Assembly (NCBI GenBank): GCA_018136815.1
Contig: CM030937.1
Span: 170,606 to 234,605 of the forward strand
DNA from: Isochrysis galbana
Taxonomy: Eukaryota; Haptophyta; Isochrysidales; Isochrysidaceae
Reading direction: 5' to 3'
DNA: 64,000 bases
The translations under genes and the position numbers were made by a program. Below, piece after piece: positions 20,642 to 32,469 of this stretch. Position 1 is the first letter of the stretch. The number at the start of each line of letters is the position of its first letter. The notes under the pieces were generated by a model. The model searched no databases. It had not been told where the DNA came from and saw only the letters and a list, made by a program, of their open reading frames with translations.

Positions 20642-23600
20642 TACGGGAGATGACTCTTAGCGATGTTCCACATTTCTTGCACCTCGTCGACGTTGGAGAG
20701 CGGGATGACACATGGAATGCTTCCTCCGTTCATGCGCGAATCTGAGTAGTCGAAGTAGCCCGGGCCTCGTCGGCCGGGATACCGATACATGACCACATGC
20801 GCAGGTCCATATGGTGCGCGTCGCTTTCCATGCTCCGTGCGATACATGCGATTGCCGTCGAGCTCAAAGCCAACTTGGTCACCGTCTTGGTCAAGCCAGT
20901 CCACGAACTGTTTTTCCACCGGGTACGGCGTGAACTTCAACTCACCAAGTGGTTCCTGAGCGGTGCTCTCCACGTCCCACACGAACTGTCGCTTTATCCC
21001 AAGCGCTGCTTCTTTCTCAGCCTCAAATGCTTCAAGCGCTGCCCTAACGCGTCGATACTCACTTCCTTTTTCAATTTTCCCGGCAGAGAATGCCCTCCTG
21101 AAAAGTTCGTCAAAGTCAGGCCCATCGGTGATGCCCTCGGCACGCAGGTGCCCAACGATTGCCTCGTGCACGTCTCGCATCTTTCGGACGGCCTGTTCAA
21201 CTGTCATTTCTTCCTCCGTCATGGCATGATTGACGCCTTGACCCAAGTCCTTGCCGCCATCGCCAATGCGAAGCCAGTCGCGATCGCTCGTTGCCCACCC
21301 GATTGCGAGCGCAGCCTCTCGGCACTCGTCGATGAAGGCTGGGGTCCTCCAGCCGATTGCCGACGACATTGCACTGAATGCAGCGGACGAGACATTTTCT
21401 GAAAGAGAGCTATCAAATTTGGGTAATCTACCTGCAGCTGCCCTTACCACATTGCGCGCAGTCTCGTGGACGTATGCCGACTGCGTGCCCGCATCGGGAA
21501 CTTCGCCGCTTCTAGATTCTAGAGCGCTGGCGACGGCCGATGTGCACGTCTCCACGAGCGCATGCCACTGCTCCCAAGCTAATCGGCATGCTTCTCTGAT
21601 GTTTTCGTCTACGATCGGTATGCCTGCATCCGCCATATGGAGCTGAGTGGCCTTTGTGAGAAGTGTGATGACGCCCGTCGGCGACTTGTTTTCAACTTCG
21701 AACTCGCGTAGAATTGATGAAAATTTAGCTTCAGTGGTCGTGCGTTCCACAGCCTGTGCATCCTCGGTCTTGAATATGGACGATCTTTGCTTGTCCGAAT
21801 ATTCGGCAGCTTTGGCTTCAGCCTCTAATTGGAGCGTGCGCAAGAATGCCAGCCATCCACCTTGTAAAAAATGGTTCACAACTACCACCATCATGTGAGC
21901 CCGGGTCATGGCACGATAGATGAGGGAGCGCGTTTGGAGCGCATCGGATTGCTCAATTACTGTGTCTAAACCAACGCATATGACGACAATGCGCTCGAGG
22001 CCGTCGAAGTTCTCGATGCTGTCGAGAATAAGCCACCCTTCACTGTCGGTGTCCCCATCGGTGTCGGCCACGACAGTGGCCGCCTCGCGGGCGTCCAGCA
22101 GCCGGTATGGTCGCTGTGCATACGCCACCTTGAGCGCTGCCTGCAGTGGATTACGTAGCGCCGTTAGGGTCTCGTCGTCAGGCACAATGATCGCGATACG
22201 ATCATGCAGGTCGAGGTCACCAAGAGATCTAGACACATGTTGTATAGCCTTGATGGTGTGCTCTACATATGCAGAGGTCCACCCTTGCGTGTCCGAGCTG
22301 GCATCGAAGACAAACGTCTTGAGCGGCGGGCCGGTGGCATTGTGTTGTGAGCTTGTCAGCTCCTTTTGGTCGCCGAGCTGGAAGGCGGACGCCCCGGCCA
22401 CGATTCGTTGGGTGCTGCGCACGACCTCCGTCAGCACAACCTCAACCACGTCCTCGTTCGGAAAGTCGATATCTGCGCAACGAGAGGAGCGTGGCCATCA
22501 AGAGGCACGGCGTGACAAGCATATAGCGTGGGAACTATGAGCTAACGTACGCGAAAGTGCAGCAATCCAGGCTTGGGGTGGGTAGATGGCACAATACTAG
22601 AACATACCCCATCCGAGAGACTGCGAGACGTCCGAAATAAGCAGTCGTCCAGTTCTTGTCGAAACGTGTGACTCCACAAAACTCTTGCGTTTTGGATCCG
22701 AGTAGACGTGGTGCGACTCATCGACCACGACGAGCGCAAACTCGGTGTCACTTCTTTCGCTAGGAGTGGTTTCGATGCGACCATGACGGATAGTCACACT
22801 ATGCAATCCTCCGTGAAACGGTTCGAAGAGAATGAAGAGCCGTTTGAGCAGCTTGAGGCGCTGAAGCGCATTCGGCACGCGACGGGCGAGCCAGCGCACC
22901 ACGAAATAGCATAGCGCCACGTTCCGAGCGACAAATAAGACGAGGGCGTCCGGTTGCTGCCTCATCCTTTCCAACAGCATGTGCATTGCAACAAAAGTCT
23001 TACCAGCACCAGCCGGCGCCTTCAAGTGCACGAACCGTGCCTGGGCAGCCAAGCACTCGTTCAGCTTGCTCGTTTGATGCTCGGTCAGTCTGAGGTCAAA
23101 TCGAAGGCGGGCGTCAAGCCCGCGGCGAGATCATGGGCACAGGAGAAAAAAAGGGGGGGTGAGAGGAAAGCTGCGGGGCACGAGAGCTCGCGTGTTTGGA
23201 GCATACTTGTCCAATGACAGCACGCTGCCCTCGTACATGCGACAGAACTGAGCTCGATCAATGGATACGGCAAGACCTCGGCTTGCAATGAGTTCTGCAG
23301 CACTCAGAGTGCGATCCAGTTCGCCGGTAAGAGCTACATCGCGCAACTCGTGTAGGAATCCAACACTGCTTATAAGGATGCGGGCCTGCAACACCGGGCG
23401 GTGATCGGAGTCCTCGTCAGCGTAAAGCGCTATGATCACGGGCCTATGTCCCGAACTAGACGGCAGCGTTTCTTGAAGCCATGCACAAATTTCCATCGGA
23501 GAAGCTTGATCGAGCAAATCCACTTGACCCTCCGATCGGTGAACAATCACGAGCTTCAAGGCCTCGTACAACTCGGTTGCTCCCGACGAGCTGCGGCGGA

Positions 23601-26600
23601 GAGCGCCATCGGCAATGTAATGCACCCACGGAGTGTCGGCTGCACGCGGCTTCGGCCGCCATGCTGGCAAACACTTCAAGTTGGACATGCCAAGCTTCAC
23701 GCCAGCAGCCTTCCAGCTCGAGCCGTACAACTGCCTTCCCAATCCAAAGATCTCGGCATTTAGATTGGCGGCACTCATCCCGGTGGCACGAGGTGCCGAT
23801 AGAAGCTCGAGCATTGGCGAAATTAAGCCGAGCAACACGGCAACACCCTCCTCGAGCACGTTCAGCCGTATCCAGACGACAACCGGCGCTCCTGCGTTGA
23901 CGATGCGTGAAGCCACCCTTTCTGGGCCAAATGGCATGCAGAGGAAGATGACCCCAGGACGATTCTCGGGAGGGAGCTGGGTCAAGGTCTCGCACAAGCC
24001 ATGCGCCGATAGATAATTAGTTTTATCGGAGCTCTCAGCTTCCCATCCGATGCCGGGAGCAGCCCAAACGAGGCAATGTGTACGGCCTTCTGCCAGAGTA
24101 GATCGAACACGAGGGGCAGACGCATCGCTGAAGATGATTGGGAACTTCTTCCGCAACTCCCAAGTTTCCTTGTGCGCAAGCAGGCTCGTTTGCATGTTCT
24201 GCATAGCACTAGAGTACGTCGGGTCACCGGCAATAGAAGGGGGTGGCTGGACAGCGATGTGCATGAAATATTCGCGGTGCACATCTCCGTCACCTATGTC
24301 AAGGAGCTCTGCCTCAGCGAGCCGTCGCTCTTCCATCGGCAGGCGCCAGAGTTGCGAATTATGCCACTCTTCAGGGATGAAGGAATGCAACATGCCAAAG
24401 CAAACGCGATAGAATAGGAAGACGACCACGTCGCGGTCGCCGCCGTTTGTGAACTCGATTGGCTTTGGCCGCACGTCCTTGCGCATCGCCTCGACGTATT
24501 CCGCAACAGTGACCGGCCAGTGCCGCAGTCTGTCGATCTTTTGTACATGTTCGTTGGACTTATTGGCGATTCTGTGTGAGAACCGACTGATCGCATACTC
24601 GCTCATGCACCACCCGCGGTAGCCGTACTCGTTCGGGTTGAAGGTGCCCCATGCGTCTTGACCGCCAGGGAATGCAGTCGGCACTGCCATCTGAGGCAGT
24701 ACGATAACATTCATCTCGCGGTAGCAGTACAGCCGTGACATTTCCCAAAGCGCGAAACGGAACTGCTTCGACTCGGCAGGCGTGCGGTCTTTCAACTCCT
24801 CGTGCAGACAATTAGTTTCAAAGTACAATCTTGGCATCTCTTTTGGGGCTGCCCGCAGTGGGTGGGAGGAACACAAACGTCGGACGACAGGCTAGCGCGA
24901 ATGGAGTGACAGTGGCCGGGGATCCTAAGCTGGCTGACAACGATGAGGGCATAAGCGATGCGTGTAAAGTGGTAAGCGCACCTCTCTGAGACAAGCTGGC
25001 ATAATCAATAAAGACGCCGTCTTCTGGATCGTCGAATCCCAGCCGGTCGAGCTCTTCAACAAGTGCACGTAGTTTGTCACCCGACGGGCAAATGTGGAAG
25101 GAAGCGTCCCACGCGTGGCTAACAGCCACCATTCTGCCCTTGGGCTTGCGGCCGACAATCGTTCCGTCCGGATCAAGTTCCTGGGAAAGACAGAGGTTCG
25201 TTTCGAGTTGCGACCTTCCCACTCTGCTCGCGGCGTGCGAGGGCCCGATGTATCGGGAGTTTCGTGCGGAGCGGGGAGCATGAAAGTAGAGCACTGGTAC
25301 CGACATGCACGCAGGATGCGACTGCTATGGTTTCCAAATAAGCGCATGCATATATGTATGTGCCTCACCTGTCGGCGGGGGCAAGGCCCGCCTCGCATCG
25401 CAAGCTTTTTGAGGTAGGGCACACGGAGCCACGCGAGATTCGCCTCCTCGCACAGGACAACGAAGCCCTCCTCGTCCTGGGCGACAGGCTTGAGGGCTCT
25501 TATGACGTACTCGAGCATGGTACTGATTCGCTGAAAAGCCACAAACCCGTCGCACTGCAGACCAGCGAGCGTGTTCGGAAGGTCGACTAGCTTCTCCATG
25601 TTGAGCTCGTTTTTTAACGCGTCCTCAGATGCATTGACGATTCTCTGGCAGAAACACGACAGTGCAAGAAAGGCCATAGTTTCCAGCCGCTCGAAAACAC
25701 TGTGTTCCACAATCGGGTGCATCACTACGATCGTTTGCACACGGTAATGTGTGAACATGCGGAACATTCCATCTCGGTTCGCAGTGTCGCCGGGTGAAGA
25801 GCAAACATGGTGCCAGAAAATAAGGTCATCTTCCGCCACTTCTCCGTAGGCGTCCAAGACGGCCAGTATCCCATTCAACTCTGCGGTTGGGTCCGTGCAC
25901 GCAGCAAGCAGCGAGGAAGAAAGCACAGCAAAAAGTTGTGTGCCGGTCACGCCGCACCCTTGCGGCAACGTCCGGTGGTATTCAGATGAATGGCAAGCTT
26001 CAGGGCCACATGGGATGGGAGAGTTCCTTGAGGCAAGCTGTCGCAGGAAGCGAACCTTCACAAACGGAGCGCTTGCGGCGATCCACGCCTCGAAGCCCTT
26101 GGAATCCCAACGTGGATCCGTGATGGAGTGTACACTTTGCATTACTGATAAAGCCGTCGAGTCGCTCGTCTCGAGAGGTATACTGCTTGTAGATTTGGGC
26201 ACATGGATGTGCTTCTCCAGCGAGCCGCTGCGCGAGCTCGAGGCCGTCGCCGTGCTTTGCTCGACCGAGGGACTTGCCGAGGGCACGACCGCGGTGGTAG
26301 CCTTCAGGATAGTTGGATTAGCACATTGCTCTGATGAGTCGGGAGGTTGGTCCGAGGATGACACACCATCATGCGTAAGAGACGATGCGCTTGCTGAAAT
26401 TTGAGCCCCTTCTATCGATGTCACTGAAGTGTTCCTCTTCGGTAGACTCATTGTAACAGCCTGGCCTGTTGGGGCCGTCGGAGCCTCTGGAATTGGAGAG
26501 TGTGGACGGATTCGAGCAGACTTGGATGTACCGCATCCTCCTCCCCGCACGCGCATTGAGAGCGTGATAGTCATGCCTTTGGCTAAGCCGCAAGCTGCGA

Positions 26601-26991
26601 GAGTGGAGCCCACTTCGAGCTGCTTGCCGCCAAGCACAAGGTGCAACACTCCACGAGGGACCCCGATCTTGGAATACACTTTTTCCACGAGCTCCTGAAC
26701 ATCGTCGGAAGCGTAGACACCATCGATGGTGAAGATTTTCGTAAACCGGACGAAGAGCTGGAAGGGCTCCTCAAATGACTCAGCCAGGTCTGCGCGGACT
26801 AGATGGCTGGTATGGTGCAGCTGGATCGGCACATGAACTTTGTGCGGCTGGATGAAGTTCGCTCGCTGAATCAACGGTCCCGTGAGCATGCTGGAGAAAC
26901 ATTGTGGTGTGATGCGGTGATGGGGTGGGAGGGGGGGAGGGGGGAGATCAAATGGCAGGGACAGGTGTGAGTCGAGCAAGGTCTGCGACAA
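20641..26991 (-). CDS. Large Ubl + tandem TIR/HET-like + SF1 helicase protein (5 exons)
   Basis: Exons 26991-25369, 25321-24982, 24848-23207, 23089-22608 and 22472-20641 join in frame into ~1972 residues. M35 at 26889 is an alternative start. Residues ~78-152 are ubiquitin-like, with GGKQLE.G.TL and the ending RVRGGG. A first, degenerate TIR/HET-like module spans ~300-440. A second is complete: LKKLAMRGGPCPRRQ, VSHAWD (608-613), FIDYASLSQ, then YRGWC (731-735) and E738. Exon 4 has Walker A APAGAGKT (1226-1233) and Walker B VVVDESHH (D1325, E1326). Exon 5 has a UvrD/DUF2075-like C-terminal lobe with IYRAMTRAH (~1547-1555). The C-terminal ~300 residues are unassigned. The splice joins restore continuous domains. 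The 47-bp intron 25322-25368 is the least certain. Function is inferred only: a regulated nucleic-acid-dependent sensor or effector. Confidence 0.8.
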
Positions 26992-27617
26992 GTAGGTTTT
27001 CTTGCGTCACGACCCCACTGCTCAGGCCGAGGCGTAGAGGAGTACTCTCTGAAGTCATCCCTCCCCTCCCCAACCCGTCCACGCCCCTCCCCCCCCCCTT
27101 CCCCGTCCAGCCTTCAGGTAAGACTTGGGAGCAGCAGTGTTCTGGCAAGGACACCGGGACAGCCTTCTCACCTCTCTGCTGGCAGAAGGCCCAGCGTAGC
27201 GGGGACGCGAGTGCTGGCTGCATGTGCAAGAGCAGGCCGAGGGTGCAGACCCGCACAAGCCGAACTGTATACCTCGCTGTGTGCGGCCCGTGGCACAGCT
27301 TGAGCTGCATGCAGCATCGGCTTGCCAGCAAGAGAGGGGGGCGGTCGGAGTGCGTCTGGAGAGAAAGAGGGAGAAAGAGAGAGCAGAGAGAGAGGCCGGA
27401 GGGGAGAGAGCAGAGAGAGCAGAGAGAGCAGAGAGAGCAGAGAGAGGAGAGAGAGGAGAGAGAGGAGAGAGAGGAGAGAGAGGAGAGAGAGCAGAGAGAG
27501 GAGAGAGAGGAGAGAGAGGAGAGAGAGGAGAGAGAGGAGAGAGGAGAGAGAGAGAGAGAGCAGAGAGAGCAGAGAGAGCAGAGAGAGCAGAGAGAGCAGA
27601 GAGAGGAGAGAGAGGAG

Positions 27618-27683
<66 letters not shown>

Positions 27684-28644
27684 AGAGAGGGAGAGCGAAA
27701 CTGGCCGATGCAGACGACAGAGTCGACTGAGTAAGTAGACCCAGATCTCTCCCCCCCCCCCAAAGCTTCGCGGGGGCTTCTTCTCTCTCCCCTTTCACAT
27801 CGTGAAACGAGAGAGAGAGAGCAGAGAGAGAGGCCGGAGGGGGGAGGGGAGAGAATAGAGAGCAGAGAGGAGAGAGAGAAGAGAGAGCAGAGAGAGAGCA
27901 GAGAGAGCGGAGAGAGCAAAGAGAGCGGGGAGAGAGAGCAGAGAGCCGAGAGAGCAGAGAGAGAGCAGCAGAGATAGCAAAGAGAAGGAGAGAGAGAGAG
28001 CAGAGAGAGCAGAGAGGGAGCAGAGAGAGCAGAGAGAGAAGGAGAGAGAGAGAAGGAGAGAGAGGGAGACCCTTCCCTTCATGAAACGAACTCTGCTGCT
28101 GCGGACTCTCTCGTCCCCCCCGCGCCCCTCCGCTCCGTCCGCTCTCTCTGCGGCTCTCAGTGTTCTTCTCATTATTACATCATTCCATCATTTCGCAATT
28201 CCGCGTTGGGGGGCGTTGGGATCAAAACACAACTCGGAGGGCCTCGACGGCCGTTCCATCCTCTCTCTCCCTCTCCTTTTCTTTTTCCACCCCTTCCCTC
28301 CGCGAGGAAAGCTCCGCGAAGTAGAGGACTCTGCGTGTCTACCGCATTCATTCCTGGCACGTGCCCAACTCGAAGTCGTCTTGGCGTTGTTGGAGTCTTG
28401 CCTCGCGCCGTGGTAGTAGTGGCTAGTTTGTTGAGATTCTTCAAGGACGTCACAGCGCAATGCACACTGCATGCGCAAACGCACAAGAACTGAAGAGGGG
28501 GGCTGGGGCTGACCCCTCCTCACCATCACACGGCCGGGCCGGTCCTAGCTAGACACCAACACAACCCCACGCCTGGGGCGGTCAAACACTCTTTTGACTT
28601 CTACGGGTGTAGAAACGAAAAGGTCAAGATTGAGGAAATACACC
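26992..28644. repeat. Long GA/AGAGAGC microsatellite block, no gene
   Basis: Bases ~27358-27690 and ~27805-28070 are imperfect arrays of AGAGAGC/AGAGAGG/AG units. Long open frames on both strands are artefacts of this periodicity. Bases 26992-27357 and 28080-28640 show no recognisable gene; the left part should contain the promoter of the large minus-strand gene. Confidence 0.8.
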
Positions 28645-28652
28645 AAAGCAAA
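28645..28652. repeat. Left 8-bp target-site duplication of hAT element
   Basis: AAAGCAAA, repeated at 31560-31567. Eight bp is the hAT standard. Confidence 0.9.
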
Positions 28653-31559
28653 CCTAGCTGGGAAACACGCGTGCTTGCCGTGTTTCTAAAAAACCCAAAC
28701 ACAGCCGTGTTTTGCCGTGTTTCAAACCCCCTCCAATTTGGCCGCCGTGTTTACAGCAGCTCGCCAGCAGCCAGGGCAGCGCCCACGCGGGCGCTGCGGG
28801 CGCGCGCGGCCCGCGCGGCACACGAGAGATAGGAGATAGGGATAGGGCATAGATACTAGATGTAGATATAGACACAAATGCCCATAGAGATGGTGGGTAC
28901 TCTTTCTAGATTCTCAGATAAGGAGCATGCGCAACTGCTCCTCACTTGGACTCACAGCCTCATCACCAAGCCAATCGTCCTCGGCGTCGCTATCATCATC
29001 GCTGTCCCACTTTGCGACATCTGGAGACCATCCTGCGTGTTGCACACGCATCTGCACATGCATTGATTCGTGACAATAGACGAGCTTATCTGCGACATCA
29101 TGGCGCATGCTCGACCGAGCTTGAGAGTGAATTTGTCCGTACACCGACCAATTTCGTTCGGCAGCGGACGCAGCTGCCGGTTGGGATAGGACGGTTTGCG
29201 CCATGGATGCAAGCAACGGAATGTGCTCCATAGATAGTCCACCATTGAGATGGCTCCATCACCTTAGCATTTTCGAGTGCCGATGGTCGCGAGAAGGCGC
29301 CTTGGCCGCTTTGGAAGACAACAAATTCCCTCTCAACTTGCGCGACTCGGTGCACGACCTCGGGAGTTGAAAAGGTGTACTGCCGCCAAGCCTCATCTTG
29401 ATTGGGGGAGGCCATGATTGCATCGCGCAAACATAAGCGATCGAAGACCAGGTGAAGACCTTCCGTGGTTGCCTCATCCAAATCGCCCACTGTGCCCATG
29501 TATTGCGGATCCAAAGCATACGCTGCGGCGTGCATTGGCGAGTGCAAATACTCCCATCGTTCAGCGTGAATCTCTGCCAACTGCTTGAACCACGGAACCT
29601 TACCTTGCAGCGATTCAATCCGTTGCCCGATTGTGAACATGTGATCATACACTTTGCCGATGCAGAAGGTGTTACTGTCCAGCAGACGGAGAAGCTTGAT
29701 AAGAGGCATGGCCACATAGAGAACCTTAATGAGAGGTTGCCAAAACCCCTCCTCATCAAGCACAATGGCTTTCACCTTCCTCCCAATCTCTGCATCAAGG
29801 TCCTCATCATCACGTGCGATAGCAGACCGTCCCCGCGCCGAGAACTTGTGTGCTGCATATTCGAGCGTCACAACCACCTGTTGGAGCTCAGTCTTCACAC
29901 GCAACATTCGAGACATCTCGCGGTATTTCCCCACGAAACGTGTTTGCTTTGCACGATACAACCCGAAGTTGGAACCATGATTTGATGCAATCATCTCCCT
30001 CAGCTTTGTTCGCGGCCACCTAGTCCGGCCCCAAAACAGAGACAGGACAGTGCCGACCTTTGCAATGACCGCTGCCACTTCATCAACCTTGGCAAAGTCT
30101 TTTAGCTCGAGACTCACTACATGCGTCCCACAACACGTTGGTGTGAGCCATTTGTAATGCCTCTCCAGTATTCTCCAAGCTGCCTTCATCGTGCTGCATG
30201 TATCCGTAACCACTTGTACGAAGCACAAACGCCCGTGCCGCTCAATGCATTGGCGAAGCATCTCAGCACAAACGCAGCACTCTCAGAATCGCCACTCTTC
30301 ACTTTGACGGTGCCATCGAACAACATGCAGCCGGGATTGCCATAGAGAAAGTTAATGAGATGATCCTTCATGACATTGTCCCACCCATCGGAGAGTATCG
30401 AGCATCCCTTGTGCAACAGCTGCTGCCGCAACGGCTCCACCTCACGTTGCAGCCGAGCCACGGTGTCATCAAGCAATGGCCCCAACATGCTCTTGCGATT
30501 TGGCGGCTTGTAAGAGGGATGCGCCGTCTTCAGTGTGTTAATCATCTTCTTGAATTTGGGGTGATCCGCTACAGCTGCAGGAATGTTGCACGCGGAAAAC
30601 ATCTCCGCTATCGCGCCATCGCACACTTGCTTTGTCCCCGCATTGAAGTGCAACACACTCTGCTGCCCCCCCCCTCCTGGCCCCCCCGCCCCCGCACAAG
30701 AGAACTGGCTCATTGCAACGGGCGCCGCTGCCGCCTCATCCACCTCCCTCACAGCCACCTTCTGCCGCTTCTTCTCGCTCTTCTTGCCCTCTTCCACGCG
30801 CACCTTCTCAACCAACGCGAGAAACGCTGAGTCGCTGGCAGGGCATTGGGCAGATTGGCTGCGACCAAGCACGTGGTCAACAACCCTTGTCGCGCTGCCG
30901 CGCCGCTGCACGCCGCAGCCGATGCACCGCCAGGCAGGGTGATTTGGATCATCCTCATTGAGGATGATCACACACGCCCACACTGGGTCGGTCCGCTTCG
31001 CTGCAAGCGAGCGCTTGCGCACTCCTTGCAGGAAGGGCTGGCTCAGCCCAGTGGCGCGCGCGGGGAGCACACTAAACCCTGCCTCCCTCCTTGCGCGTGC
31101 AGGCACCTCCTCCTCCTCCTCCTCCTCCTCTTGCATGGCGGCCCTCCGGAGCGAGCCTCGCTGCGTTCCGTCAAGCAACGCAGCCCATTGAAGGCGCTGC
31201 GGCGCTGGGGCTGCGGGTGCCTCGAGGCGCAACGCCCCATCGCAGGCGCCTGCCTCTGCCTCTTCCTCCCGCGCGCGCGCGGCACAGTTGGGGTTGGGGT
31301 TGAAGGTGGACATGGTGGGGTGAGGAGAGGGGGAGAGAGGGGCTGCGGCGCTCGCGCGCTCGCGACTCGCGACTCGCTCGCGACACTCGCGACGCTCGTG
31401 AGAAGAGAGATAAGGGGGGGGGGGGGGGGAGAAAGGAGAAAGGGGGCCCCCTCCTGTATCACTGTGTTTTGGACTGTGTTTGGCTGTGTTTCTACAAATG
31501 CAAAACACAGCCTGTGTTTACTGTGTTTGGAGACGCCCCCACTGTGTTTCCCAGCTAGG
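28653..31559 (-). mobile_element. hAT DNA transposon, 2.9 kb, complete ends
   Basis: Perfect 16-bp terminal inverted repeats (CCTAGCTGGGAAACAC at 28653-28668, inverse at 31544-31559) are flanked by an 8-bp target duplication. Subterminal zones at both ends carry many GTGTTT/AAACAC motifs, likely transposase binding sites. The transposase gene runs on the minus strand and is frameshifted. Confidence 0.93.
28914..31313 (-). pseudogene. hAT transposase, two frameshifts
   Basis: The reading starts at the ATG at 31313. An acidic, Ala-rich N-terminus leads to a BED-like zinc finger (CIGC...H...C) and a DUF659-type segment (GCSILSDGWDNV.KDHLINF). Near 30254 the frame shifts by one base and continues with VQVVTDTC and the RNase H-like catalytic core region. 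Near 29230 a second one-base shift precedes the C-terminal hAT dimerisation block (PLLASMAQTVL...AAERNWS...IHS). The intact TIRs suggest recent activity, so the shifts could be young mutations or sequencing errors. As given, the protein is broken. Confidence 0.88.
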
Positions 31560-31646
31560 AAAGCAAAGCAGTAAAGCGCTACATCTACCTGCGCTTGCCC
31601 CCCTCCCCCGCGCCCCCCCGCCCCCTTCCCTTCGCTATAAAAAAAA

Positions 31647-31684
<38 letters not shown>

Positions 31685-32469
31685 GACAGAGAGAGACACA
31701 AGAGAGAGAGAGAGAGAGAGAGAAGAGAGAGAGGGAGGGAGAGAGAGCAAAAGAGAGTAGAGAGAGAGAGAGAGTAGAGGGAGAGAGAGATAGAGAGGGA
31801 GGAGAGAAGGGAGGAAGAAAAGGGGGAGTGAAGAGGAGAGAGAGGGAGGGCGGGGGAGAGGGGGGGAAAACCAAAACGGAAGAAGAGAGTACGAGGGAAA
31901 CGAACTCTCGGTGCCGCCCTGCCGCATCGGCCGCAACGGAAGGCGGCTCTCTCTCGCTCGCCGCAGGTACGAACGCACCCTGCTCGGACGCTTTGCCTGC
32001 ATGGTCGATGAGCTCTGATGGACGCGACCGCCCCTCACACATGTGGCGCTCAGTCCTGCTCCATTCACACGAGTGAGGCCCGGGACGTAGAGGTGCTCCG
32101 TGCCCTTGGACACCCTGATCGATTGCAGCCAGTGAGGCGCGGGAGGATGGGACAGAAGGGGGGGGGCGCAATCACCTTTTTTTGGCCACATGCATGAGGC
32201 CACTGATCCCGCCCATTCGAATCTCCATATCCCTTTGGTCTGGTCTGTTCGCTCTCTCGATGCACAAAGTGGCCGGCGCACTGCATAGCAGCATCTTTCA
32301 GCGCAGACCATCTTTGTGTTTGAAAGCAGCTTTATGGGAGCAAGCCGCCGATACTGGAACTCTTCGTCACCCGTTTGGTCAGGCCGTCGATTGCTCCTTC
32401 AATTGAGCTCGCAGTTAGTCCTGTTGCCTCCCACTGCCGCAGGTCGTCGCCTCCACCACTCCAGAGGCA
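31560..32469. other. Intergenic with G-run and GA-rich tract
   Basis: Starts with the right hAT target duplication (31560-31567). Contains a ~34-bp G-run (31650-31683) and GA-rich simple repeats to ~31860. No gene is supported. The last few hundred bases should hold the promoter of the acetyltransferase gene. Confidence 0.6.

Noticed and set aside
23560-24280. CHAT/caspase-like protease in the middle of the large minus-strand protein
   Set aside because: An SAHG and an FLC motif are present, but only ~20 residues apart instead of the usual ~45-50, and no other family landmarks are visible.
26948-27919. Long open frames on both strands in the GA-rich block
   Set aside because: They arise from the AGAGAGC periodicity; translations are pure Ser/Leu or Arg/Glu low complexity with no domain.
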